Shown here piece after piece: positions 7,212-13,842 of a DNA stretch of 14,381 bases. Source of the DNA: Elusimicrobiota bacterium (GTDB lineage Bacteria; CG03; SLGR01); assembly GCA_012511615.1 (NCBI GenBank), contig JAAZFS010000030.1, positions 1 through 14,381 on the forward strand, written 5' to 3'. Under the pieces are notes generated by a model. That model did not search any database and was not told where the DNA came from. It saw only the letters and a program-made list of their open reading frames with translations. The position numbers were made by a program, and so were the translations under genes. The stretch's first letter is position 1. Every line of letters begins with the position of its first letter.

Positions 7212-8459
7212 ATGAAACAGACCCTTACAGAGAAAATATTGTCAGCTGGGGCTGGTAGAAAGGTTAAGGCTGGCGAGGTGGTATTTGTAAATATAGATTG
7301 GGCGCTTGTCCAAGATGGTACTGGTCCCTTGACCATGGATGTGATTGAAGAACTGGGTAAGGGAGTGACTAATCCAGATAGGCAGTGCATATTTTTAGAT
7401 CATGCCTCCCCTTCTTCAAAATCGGAACTCTCTGATAATCATATAAAACTCAGAAAGGCCTCTGAAAAATATTCTATGAGACTTTTTGAAGTGGGCGAAG
7501 GTGTCTGCCACCAGTTGATGGCAGAAGATTGCGTGGTTCCTGGAGATGTGGTTGTTGGAGCTGACTCCCATACCTGTATGGCAGGAGCCTTCGGTGCTTT
7601 TGCCTCTGGTTATGGTTCTACCGACATAGCAGTAGCCATGGCGACAGGGAAAATTTGGCTCAAGGTACCCTCGGCTATAAAAATTGTTCTTGAAGGAGAA
7701 CTGACTTATCCCACCCTGGCAAAAGATTTGATTCTCTATCTTATAGGTGAACTTGGTGCCTCAGGTGCTACATATAAGGCCCTAGAGTTTACTGGACCAG
7801 GAGTGGAAACCCTATCTATGGAGAGCCGTTTAACTATCTGCAATATGGCCATTGAAGCTGGTGCTAAAAACGGGATTATGCCTGCTGATGATAAGGTTGC
7901 CGACTATATCCTTGAGCATAGGGGGGTTTCATTCGACTTTGAGAGATTGAGAGCAGATGATGGGGCTGAATACGAAAGAGAAATAAAAATCAATCTTTCT
8001 GAGCTCAAACCCCAGGTTGCCGCACCGCATTCCGTGGATAATGTGACCACAGTGGAGGAATTGCAGAAGGAAAAGATCAAGATTGACCAGGTGTTTATAG
8101 GAACCTGTACTGGAGGTCGGCTTGAGGACCTTCGTGATGCTGAAAAAATCACAAGAGGAAAAACCAAAAATCCTAATGTTCGATTTATCATTACGCCAGC
8201 ATCTAAGAAAATATTTTTAGAGGCCATGAGAGAGGGGCTTTTAGATAGTTTTATGGAGACCGGTGCCATGATTGGAACTCCCGGATGTGGCCCCTGTGTG
8301 GGAATCCAGGGAGGAATTCTTGGACAAGGCGAGGCCTGTCTTTCAACGGCAAATCGAAATTTTAAGGGAAGGATGGGTTGTGGAGAGAGCTTCATATATC
8401 TAGCCTCTCCCGCAACGGCCGCCGCGGCAGCCTTGAGCGGTGAGATAAGCAGTCCTTAA
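7212..8459 (+). CDS. Aconitase / 3-isopropylmalate dehydratase family, large subunit (probable aconitase)
   Basis: The 415-residue large subunit of a LeuC/HacA-type hydro-lyase isomerises a tricarboxylate through a [4Fe-4S] cluster. Cluster ligands are C299 (FIGTCTGGRLEDL) and C359/C362 (GTPGCGPCVG). GADSHTCMAGAFGAFASGYGSTD (116-138) and NRNFKGRMG (381-389) are active-site segments of the aconitase superfamily. With the small subunit next door, the genes form a two-part enzyme half the size of AcnA. Family members act on isopropylmalate, homoaconitate, citrate or related acids. Its position between a citrate-synthase-like gene and an isocitrate dehydrogenase argues for citrate-to-isocitrate conversion. 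The start at 7212 is chosen because of the ribosome site just before it and because MKQTLTEKIL matches the usual N-terminus; an alternative ATG at 7200 would add four residues. Substrate is inferred, not proven. Confidence 0.88.
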   Translation: MKQTLTEKILSAGAGRKVKAGEVVFVNIDWALVQDGTGPLTMDVIEELGKGVTNPDRQCIFLDHASPSSKSELSDNHIKLRKASEKYSMRLFEVGEGVCHQLMAEDCVVPGDVVVGADSHTCMAGAFGAFASGYGSTDIAVAMATGKIWLKVPSAIKIVLEGELTYPTLAKDLILYLIGELGASGATYKALEFTGPGVETLSMESRLTICNMAIEAGAKNGIMPADDKVADYILEHRGVSFDFERLRADDGAEYEREIKINLSELKPQVAAPHSVDNVTTVEELQKEKIKIDQVFIGTCTGGRLEDLRDAEKITRGKTKNPNVRFIITPASKKIFLEAMREGLLDSFMETGAMIGTPGCGPCVGIQGGILGQGEACLSTANRNFKGRMGCGESFIYLASPATAAAAALSGEISSP

Positions 8460-8464
8460 GGAGG
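8457..8464 (+). promoter_or_regulatory. Perfect Shine-Dalgarno overlapping the large-subunit stop codon
   Basis: TAAGGAGG is fully complementary to the 16S rRNA tail. Its first three bases are the TAA stop of the aconitase large subunit, and it lies 4 bases before the small-subunit ATG at 8469. This should couple translation of the two subunits. Confidence 0.75.
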
Positions 8465-8468
8465 CGAT

Positions 8469-8963
8469 ATGAAAGAAGAACTCAGAGGTAAGGCTTTTAA
8501 GTTTGGAGAAAACATTTCAACCGACTTAATATGTCCAGGTAAATATTTCCATTTAAGATCAAATATTAAGAAGTTGGCCCAGCATACGCTTGAAGTTGCA
8601 GATCCGGAATTTATCAAAAATATGAAGCCTGGGGATTTTGTCGTTGCGGATGAAAACTTTGGCTGTGGTTCATCAAGAGAGCATGCTCCTTTGATTATTA
8701 AAGAGTCTGGAGTGGCAGCGGTTCTCGCCAAAAGCTTTGCAAGAATATTTTTCCGTAATGCAATTAATATAGGACTTAATCCAATAGAGTGTGATACAAG
8801 CGGTATTTCAAGCGGAGATGAACTTAGAATACTTCCAGAAGAGGGAATCGTAGAAAACTTGACCAAGGGTGAGAAAATTAAGGTTGCGCCTCTTATGGAA
8901 ACAATGAAAAACATTCTTGAGGCTGGTGGTCTTAAGGAGTATGTGAAAAAGGAGCAAGAGTGA
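8469..8963 (+). CDS. Aconitase / 3-isopropylmalate dehydratase family, small subunit
   Basis: The 164-residue swivel-domain subunit pairs with the large subunit just upstream. Family marks are NISTDLICPGKY (15-26), ADENFGCGSSREHAPL (60-75), which carries the substrate-binding Ser-Arg, and KSFARIFFRNAINIGL (88-103). In archaeal homoaconitase and isopropylmalate isomerase the short loop after PG-[RK] is reported to govern substrate choice (YLRT versus YLVY types). Here the loop is YFHL (26-29) and matches neither, consistent with a different substrate such as citrate. The length is normal for the family. The last codons contain the ribosome site and GTG start of the isocitrate dehydrogenase gene, with 4 bp overlap. 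Confidence 0.88.
   Translation: MKEELRGKAFKFGENISTDLICPGKYFHLRSNIKKLAQHTLEVADPEFIKNMKPGDFVVADENFGCGSSREHAPLIIKESGVAAVLAKSFARIFFRNAINIGLNPIECDTSGISSGDELRILPEEGIVENLTKGEKIKVAPLMETMKNILEAGGLKEYVKKEQE
8948..8954 (+). promoter_or_regulatory. Ribosome binding site supporting the GTG start of isocitrate dehydrogenase
   Basis: AAAGGAG ends 5 bases before GTG at 8960. The product then begins MKKYTITLIPGDGTGPE, which is the normal family N-terminus. Confidence 0.7.
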
Positions 8964-10036
8964 AGAAATACACTATAACCCTGATACCTGGCGACGGCAC
9001 GGGTCCTGAAGTAATAGATGCTACAAGAAAATGTATCGAGGCTACAGGAGTTAGCATAGAATGGGATGTCCAAGAGGCCGGTATTGATGTTATGGAGAAG
9101 CAAGGAACTCCTCTTCCGGATTCTGTCATTGAATCAATAAAAAGAAACAAGATTGCCATAAAAGGTCCCATAACCACTCCAGTAGGAACGGGTTATAGAA
9201 GCGTGAATGTTGCACTGAGAAAAGAACTTGATCTCTATGCCTGCGTTAGACCCTGCAAGTACTATAAGGGGGTTAGGGCACTCTATGAGGGCGTGGATTT
9301 GGTGATAGTCCGGGAAAATACCGAGGATTTATATGCCGGTATTGAGTTTAGCTGGGACTCACAAGGTGCCGCTGATTTTAGAGAATTTATGGCAAAACAA
9401 AACATTACAATCCGCGAGGATGCTGGCATAAGTATAAAACCCATATCGAAAATGGGCTCTGAAAGAATAGTCGAATATGCCTTCGATCATGCCAAGAAAT
9501 TCGACCGTAAACATGTAACAGCAGTTCATAAAGCCAATATAATGAAAGATACCGATGGTCTTTTTCTGGATATTGCCCGACAGGTAGCTAAAAGGCATCC
9601 TGAAATTGAGTTTGAAGACAGGATTGTTGATAATATGGCAATGCAACTTGCCCAAAATCCCCATCACTATGATGTCTTGGTTCTTCCCAATCTTTATGGA
9701 GATATCATATCAGATCTGGCGGCCGCTCTTGTGGGTGGTATCGGTCTAGCGCCCGGAGCAAATATTGGGACAGACTATGCTCTTTTTGAGCCTACACATG
9801 GAAGTGCTCCGCTACTTAAGGGGAAGAATAAGGTAAATCCGACTGCTACTATTTTATCGGGAGTTATGATGCTCAGGTATATTGGTGAAAAGGAGGCTAG
9901 CGACCGGCTTGAAGCGGCAGTAGCCGATGTAATAGCCGAAGGCAAGGATGTGACTTTTGATCTCAAAGACTCTTCGGATACTTCCTATGTTTCTACCAGT
10001 CGTATGGGTGAGGCCATCTGCGAGAGGTTGGGATAA
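8960..10036 (+). CDS. icd: Isocitrate dehydrogenase (isocitrate/isopropylmalate dehydrogenase family)
   Basis: The 358-residue beta-decarboxylating dehydrogenase converts isocitrate to 2-oxoglutarate and CO2. The substrate motif is YRSVNVALR (79-87). Ser81, Asn83 and Arg87 form the SxNxxLR pattern of isocitrate dehydrogenases, whereas isopropylmalate and homoisocitrate dehydrogenases carry different residues there. Other active-site residues are R97, ENTEDLYAGIE (119-129) with Y125, K191 in HKANIMK, and D248/D252 in LYGDIISDLAA. FEPTHGSAP (276-284) binds the adenosine part of the coenzyme. The two residues after it are Leu285-Leu286, in place of the Lys-Tyr of NADP enzymes such as E. coli Icd and of the Asp-Ile common in NAD enzymes. 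NAD use is therefore likely but not certain. The start is GTG and overlaps the previous stop by 4 bp. It follows the aconitase directly, completing the route to 2-oxoglutarate. Confidence 0.93.
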   Translation: MKKYTITLIPGDGTGPEVIDATRKCIEATGVSIEWDVQEAGIDVMEKQGTPLPDSVIESIKRNKIAIKGPITTPVGTGYRSVNVALRKELDLYACVRPCKYYKGVRALYEGVDLVIVRENTEDLYAGIEFSWDSQGAADFREFMAKQNITIREDAGISIKPISKMGSERIVEYAFDHAKKFDRKHVTAVHKANIMKDTDGLFLDIARQVAKRHPEIEFEDRIVDNMAMQLAQNPHHYDVLVLPNLYGDIISDLAAALVGGIGLAPGANIGTDYALFEPTHGSAPLLKGKNKVNPTATILSGVMMLRYIGEKEASDRLEAAVADVIAEGKDVTFDLKDSSDTSYVSTSRMGEAICERLG

Positions 10037-10039
10037 AAA

Positions 10040-10822
10040 ATGGAGCCAGAGACGGAAATAGCCCAAATTTTCGCCTCTGAGGCGGAGAAGGCAGTCATCC
10101 GTCTGCCAAAAAATCTTTTACAGGCCCTAAACCAGGCAGAGGAAAATTCTCAAGGTTTAGAGAAAAAGGTGTTTTCAAGAATAATTGAGAACTCTTTTCA
10201 GGCCGAAAAAGGGAAAATTCCAGTCTGCCAGGATACTGGCGTATTTGAAGTCTGGTTAAGTGTAGGCAAAAACTCACCCCTAGCCAGTCTTAACTTGTCT
10301 TATGCAGCAACTCAAGGGATTCGTGCTGCCCATTCTAGTGGCCTTCTTCGGGCTTCTATGGACGATGTCCGTCCGATTATACATATTGAGTATAATGATA
10401 CAGATTATGTGGAGGTTGTAGTAGCTGCCCGGGGCTTTGGAAGTGAAAATTATACTTCTCTCCATATGCTTCCTCCCGGAAGCGGACAAACAAGGATAAT
10501 TAAGGAAATTGTTGCCGCTGCTGAAGAAGCTGCTGCCCGTCCCTGCACCCCTTATTTAATTGGTATAGGTCTTGGTGGGACTGCCTCAAAAGCCGTGGAA
10601 CTTTCATCAAAAGCCCTTACAGAGATTGATTTTAAGCCCAATGATTTTGAGAAGAAAATTCTTGATGAGGTAAATGGGCTGGGTCTTGGAGCCGGAGGCT
10701 TTAAGGGAAAGTATACGGCTCTTGGCGTAAAAGTTTTGAAATTTCCTGCCCATATTGCGGGTCTTCCGCTTGCTGTCCATCTGGGTTGCTGGGCTAACAG
10801 ATATAGAAAATTTAGATTATGA
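10040..10822 (+). CDS. Class I fumarate hydratase, alpha subunit
   Basis: The 260-residue protein matches the N-terminal, iron-sulfur domain of class I (oxygen-sensitive) fumarases and the related L(+)-tartrate dehydratase alpha chain. It interconverts fumarate and malate together with the beta subunit encoded next. Three cysteines sit where the [4Fe-4S] ligands are expected: C63 in PVCQDTG, C169 in ARPCTPYLIGIGLGG, and C250 in HLGCWANR. RGFGSEN (131-137) is another conserved segment. Members of about 280 residues are usual, so it is slightly short at the C-terminus. It begins 3 bases after the isocitrate dehydrogenase stop, with GGGA (10030-10033) as a modest ribosome site, and overlaps the beta subunit by 4 bp. 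Fumarase is preferred to tartrate dehydratase because of the neighbouring malate dehydrogenase. Confidence 0.9.
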   Translation: MEPETEIAQIFASEAEKAVIRLPKNLLQALNQAEENSQGLEKKVFSRIIENSFQAEKGKIPVCQDTGVFEVWLSVGKNSPLASLNLSYAATQGIRAAHSSGLLRASMDDVRPIIHIEYNDTDYVEVVVAARGFGSENYTSLHMLPPGSGQTRIIKEIVAAAEEAAARPCTPYLIGIGLGGTASKAVELSSKALTEIDFKPNDFEKKILDEVNGLGLGAGGFKGKYTALGVKVLKFPAHIAGLPLAVHLGCWANRYRKFRL

Positions 10823-11346
10823 AATCTTTTTCATTACCACTGGACAATATAGAAGGTTTAAGTGGCTTAAAAGCTGGTGAAGAAATTTTTATTTCTGGTG
10901 AGCTATTTACTGCAAGAGACAGGGTTCACAAACTAATATCTTCTGGAAAAGCTGACTGGCCTTTTAAACTTAAAGGAAGTGGTATATATTATACAGGTCC
11001 AACTCCTGCTAAAGAGAACTATCCTCTTGGATCCTGCGGTCCTACCACATCCTACCGGATGGATCCCTTTACGCCGGAGCTCTATAAAAAGGGTCTGGCG
11101 GTCACCATAGGAAAGGGTCCGAGAAGTCAGGAAGTATCTGATGCAATCAGGGAGAGCGGTGGAGTTTATTTGGTCGCCTACGGGGGTTGTGGGGCCCTCT
11201 ATGGAGGGACCGTTAAAAAAGCGGAGGTTTTGGCTTTTGAAGAATTCGGGCCCCAGGCGGTATATAGAATAGAGGTAGAGGATTTCCCTGCCATAGTCGG
11301 GATTGATTCCCGGGGAAAGAGTATTTTCAGCGGAGAGATTAAATGA
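10819..11346 (+). CDS. Class I fumarate hydratase, beta subunit
   Basis: The 175-residue protein corresponds to the C-terminal domain of class I fumarases, here encoded separately as in many anaerobes and archaea. Recognisable segments are LKAGEEIFISGELFTARDRVH (17-37), with the Arg-Asp that begins this domain, then KGSGIYYTGPTP, GPTTSYRMD (74-82, a substrate-loop motif) and AYGGCGALYG. It has no cluster-binding cysteines of its own and depends on the alpha subunit. Start and upstream stop overlap as TTATGA with no separate ribosome site, so alpha and beta are probably coupled to give equal amounts. The last codons carry a GGAGAG ribosome site (11332-11337) for the kinase gene that follows. 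Confidence 0.9.
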   Translation: MKSFSLPLDNIEGLSGLKAGEEIFISGELFTARDRVHKLISSGKADWPFKLKGSGIYYTGPTPAKENYPLGSCGPTTSYRMDPFTPELYKKGLAVTIGKGPRSQEVSDAIRESGGVYLVAYGGCGALYGGTVKKAEVLAFEEFGPQAVYRIEVEDFPAIVGIDSRGKSIFSGEIK

Positions 11347-11792
11347 ATTTTGAAAAAACACTTGTAATTGTAAAACCGGATTCTTTTTCTAATAGAAATA
11401 TAGGAAAAGTGATTAGCGAATTTGAGGTAGAGAATCTTAGGGTAATTGGGGCAAAGATGCTTCTCTTAAATGAGGAAGAGGCCTCTGAATTTTATGCTGA
11501 GCATCTTGGCAAGCCCTTTTGGGAGCCTCTTTTAGATTTTATGACCTCCAATCCAATTCTTGTGCTGGCTATTAGTGGTGAGAATGCCATAGTAAGAAGC
11601 AGGCAACTCATAGGAAAAACCAATCCAGCCATTGCAGATCCGGGAACGATACGGCGTAAGTATGCCTCGGATAATAGGCACAATGCGGTTCACGGATCGG
11701 ATTCTCCTGAATCAGCGAAGAGAGAACTTGAGTTCTTTTTTCCAGATGGAGAAGGTATTTTCTCATGGGAAGATAAGGAGTATTTTCTATGA
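11343..11792 (+). CDS. ndk: Nucleoside diphosphate kinase
   Basis: This 149-residue enzyme moves the terminal phosphate between nucleoside triphosphates and diphosphates through a phospho-histidine. The family is unmistakable: TLVIVKPD (6-13) with K11, the PFWEPLLDFMTSNP region (58-71), GKTNPAIADPGTIRRKY (91-107), and NAVHGSDSPESA (114-125) with the catalytic His117. It is slightly longer than typical bacterial Ndk (about 140) because of a C-terminal tail rich in acidic and aromatic residues. It overlaps fumarase beta and acetate kinase by 4 bp each, which places it firmly inside the operon. It may balance GTP/GDP against ATP made by the next gene; that link is inferred. Confidence 0.96.
   Translation: MNFEKTLVIVKPDSFSNRNIGKVISEFEVENLRVIGAKMLLLNEEEASEFYAEHLGKPFWEPLLDFMTSNPILVLAISGENAIVRSRQLIGKTNPAIADPGTIRRKYASDNRHNAVHGSDSPESAKRELEFFFPDGEGIFSWEDKEYFL
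11775..11780 (+). promoter_or_regulatory. Ribosome binding site of acetate kinase
   Basis: AAGGAG lies 8 bases before the ATG at 11789. It supports this start over the in-frame ATG three codons later, although MNVLVLNCGS is the usual family N-terminus. Confidence 0.55.
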
Positions 11793-13012
11793 CTTCAATG
11801 AATGTTCTAGTATTAAATTGCGGAAGCTCTTCGGTTAAATATGAGCTGATGGATATGAAAAATTCACGCAGACTTGCCCGGGGTCTGATAGAGCGAATAG
11901 GATTAGATGATGCCGTAGTTAACCATCATTATTTAGAAGGTGAAGACTATAAAGATGCTAAACTTGTCAGAGAAGTAAAGACTCATACTCAGGGAATAAA
12001 GATACTCTTTGAACTTTTGACAGATGAGAAACTTGGTGTTATCAAGGATTTTAAGGATATATACGGCGTCGGCCATAGGGTTGTCCATGGCGGAGAGCAC
12101 TATACTGGTCCTGTCTATGTCACCGAAGATGTAAAGAATGATATCAAGGAATGTATTGAACTTGCTCCCCTTCATAATCCTCACCATCTGGCCGGGATAG
12201 AGGCTATTGAAGACCTTATACCAGATCAGCCCCAGGTGGCTGTATTTGATACGGCCTTTCATCAATCCATGGAGCCCAGTTCCTATATGTATGCTTTTCC
12301 CTATGAGCTTTATACCAAGTATGGTATCAGAAGATATGGATTTCATGGGACCTCGCATAGGTATGTATCGGCCCGGGCTGCAGAGATGGTGGGAAAACCC
12401 ATTGAGGAACTTAAGATTATTTGCTGTCATCTTGGAAATGGGGCCAGTATTTGCGCCATAGATGGGGGTAAATCAGTAAATACTTCAATGGGATTTACTC
12501 CTCTTGCTGGTCTTGTGATGGGAACCAGGTCAGGAGATTTTGATCCCATGATACTTCTCTATCTTATGGGCAAAGAATCACTTTCTCAGTGTGAAGCCAA
12601 TACCCTTATAAACAAGTACTCGGGTCTGGCTGGAATATCTGGAGTTTCTGGTGATTTTAGGGAAATTATAGAGAGTTGTAAGGAAGGCCATGAGCGTGCC
12701 CAGCTGGCAGTGGATATGACGGCTCTTAGAATCAAGCATTTTATAGGCTCATATGCTGCACAGATGAATGGCTTGGATCTTCTGATATTTACTGCTGGTA
12801 TAGGAGAAAATTCAGTAGAATTGCGTGAATACACCTGCCAGGATATGGACTATCTGGGTATATCTATAGATAAGGAAAAAAACAAAAAAGCCAGGGGAGT
12901 TGAAGGAATAATTTCTCCAGATTCATCTAAAGTAAAGGTTATGGTGGTGCCGACAGATGAGGAGCTTTTAATAGCTCGTGAGACGGCCAGAATCATCAGT
13001 GAGAGAAAATGA
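11789..13012 (+). CDS. ackA: Acetate kinase
   Basis: The 407-residue enzyme converts acetyl phosphate and ADP to acetate and ATP. The ASKHA-fold motifs are complete: LVLNCGSSSVKYEL (7-20) with N10, S15 and K17; GHRVVHGG (95-102) with R97; FDTAFHQSM (153-161) with D154; YGFHGTSH (183-190) with H186; CHLGNGAS (213-220); GTRSGDFDP (245-253) with R247; TAGIGENS (335-342); and PTDEEL (388-393) with the late Glu. Length is normal. No phosphotransacetylase gene lies in the window, so acetyl-phosphate must come from elsewhere. Linkage to the TCA genes suggests a metabolism that excretes acetate for ATP, or assimilates acetate to feed the citrate branch. It overlaps both neighbours by 4 bp. Confidence 0.97.
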   Translation: MTSMNVLVLNCGSSSVKYELMDMKNSRRLARGLIERIGLDDAVVNHHYLEGEDYKDAKLVREVKTHTQGIKILFELLTDEKLGVIKDFKDIYGVGHRVVHGGEHYTGPVYVTEDVKNDIKECIELAPLHNPHHLAGIEAIEDLIPDQPQVAVFDTAFHQSMEPSSYMYAFPYELYTKYGIRRYGFHGTSHRYVSARAAEMVGKPIEELKIICCHLGNGASICAIDGGKSVNTSMGFTPLAGLVMGTRSGDFDPMILLYLMGKESLSQCEANTLINKYSGLAGISGVSGDFREIIESCKEGHERAQLAVDMTALRIKHFIGSYAAQMNGLDLLIFTAGIGENSVELREYTCQDMDYLGISIDKEKNKKARGVEGIISPDSSKVKVMVVPTDEELLIARETARIISERK

Positions 13013-13842
13013 ATAAGATACTCTCGGCAAAATGGATAGGTAGAGATATCCGTGAAATCTGGGTTGAAAATGCCCCCGTCGCTGATAAATTTAAGGCCGG
13101 ACAGTTTGTGGTTGTACGGACTGGAGAAAAAGCTGAGAGAATTCCTCTTACGATTGTTGAGGCATCTGATGGAGCCCTCCGCCTGATAGTTCAAAAAGTA
13201 GGTTATAGCACGGATATTTTATGCAGTCTGAAAACAGGAGATTTCATAAGGGATGTCGCTGGTCCCTTGGGACAGCCCTCAGTCATTGAAAACTATGGTC
13301 GGGTGGCCTGTCTGGCCGGAGGCATTGGTGCAGCTCCGCTTAAACCTGTTTTAAAGGCCCTGAAAGAGGCAGGAAATCATCTGACTGTTCTTCAAGGAGT
13401 TCGCTGTAAGGACCATCTCATTATGGAGGATGAACTTGAGGTTCTCTCTGATTCCTATATTTTAGTTAGTGATGATGGGACCTGCGGAGATAAGGCCCTT
13501 ATTACTGAGCCCTTTAAGAAACTCATAGAAAACGGTGAAATTTTTGATAAGGCATTTGCTGTGGGACCTCCCCCAATGATGCAGGCAGTTAGCTGGATTA
13601 CAAAGGAGTATGATATTCCTCTTACAGTCAGCCTTAACCCCATTATGGTAGACGGGACCGGTATGTGCGGTGCCTGCCGAGTTGAGGTGGGTGACGAAAC
13701 AAAATTTGCCTGCATAGATGGACCAGAATTTGATGGAAATCTTGTTGATTTTCCCCTTCTTATAGGAAGGCTAAAAACCTACTTGGATGAGGAAAAGCAG
13801 ATTATGAAAGAGGGTGATGGAGGTTGTTCCTGTGGCAATTGA
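13009..13842 (+). CDS. nfnA: NfnA-type ferredoxin-NADP+ reductase subunit (FAD, [2Fe-2S])
   Basis: The 277-residue protein matches NfnA/SudB, the small subunit of NADH-dependent ferredoxin:NADP+ oxidoreductase, which couples NADH, ferredoxin and NADPH by flavin-based bifurcation. The FAD domain shows RIPLTI (44-49), then the nucleotide-binding CLAGGIGAAPLKP (101-113) and VGPPPMM (185-191). The cluster site reads D215 and C220, C223, C235 (MVDGTGMCGACR...ACIDGPEFDG). This fits the unusual one-Asp, three-Cys [2Fe-2S] ligation described for this family. The C-terminus ends GGCSCGN, adding two cysteines (C273, C275) to a tail I do not recognise. The stop lies 11 bases into the following nfnB gene. 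A dihydroorotate dehydrogenase electron-transfer subunit (PyrK) is the close relative, but the NfnB partner settles it. Confidence 0.92.
   Translation: MNKILSAKWIGRDIREIWVENAPVADKFKAGQFVVVRTGEKAERIPLTIVEASDGALRLIVQKVGYSTDILCSLKTGDFIRDVAGPLGQPSVIENYGRVACLAGGIGAAPLKPVLKALKEAGNHLTVLQGVRCKDHLIMEDELEVLSDSYILVSDDGTCGDKALITEPFKKLIENGEIFDKAFAVGPPPMMQAVSWITKEYDIPLTVSLNPIMVDGTGMCGACRVEVGDETKFACIDGPEFDGNLVDFPLLIGRLKTYLDEEKQIMKEGDGGCSCGN
13819..13823 (+). promoter_or_regulatory. Ribosome binding site for nfnB inside the end of nfnA
   Basis: GGAGG lies 8 bases before GTG 13832 and favours it over ATG 13817, whose nearest purine-rich stretch is only about 2 bases upstream. The same bases encode part of the Gly-Gly of the NfnA tail. 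Confidence 0.6.

Noticed and set aside
7904..8395. Minus-strand open frame of 163 codons within the aconitase large subunit
   Set aside because: Antisense to a conserved iron-sulfur enzyme. The Pro/Ser-rich translation mirrors the sense codons and nothing supports expression.
8456..9103. Long open frame on the minus strand (215 codons) opposite the aconitase small subunit and the start of isocitrate dehydrogenase
   Set aside because: It lies entirely opposite two well-recognised genes, shows no protein family features and has low-complexity Ser/Leu-rich content typical of an antisense shadow.
4497..10036. Reading as a leucine or 2-oxoacid chain-elongation / lysine (AAA) operon (LeuA/AksA, LeuCD/AksDE, LeuB/AksF)
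   Set aside because: The dehydrogenase has the SxNxxLR motif of isocitrate dehydrogenases, the dehydratase loop fits neither the isopropylmalate nor the homoaconitate type, and malate dehydrogenase and fumarase are interleaved. It remains a possible alternative for the first enzyme.
10040..11346. Fumarase broken by a frameshift into two pieces
   Set aside because: The alpha and beta chains have their own starts, end at the natural domain boundary and overlap by ATGA. Separately encoded subunits are a normal form of class I fumarase.
11933..12430. Minus-strand open frame of 165 codons within acetate kinase
   Set aside because: It is fully covered by the conserved acetate kinase coding sequence and has no recognisable motif or ribosome site.
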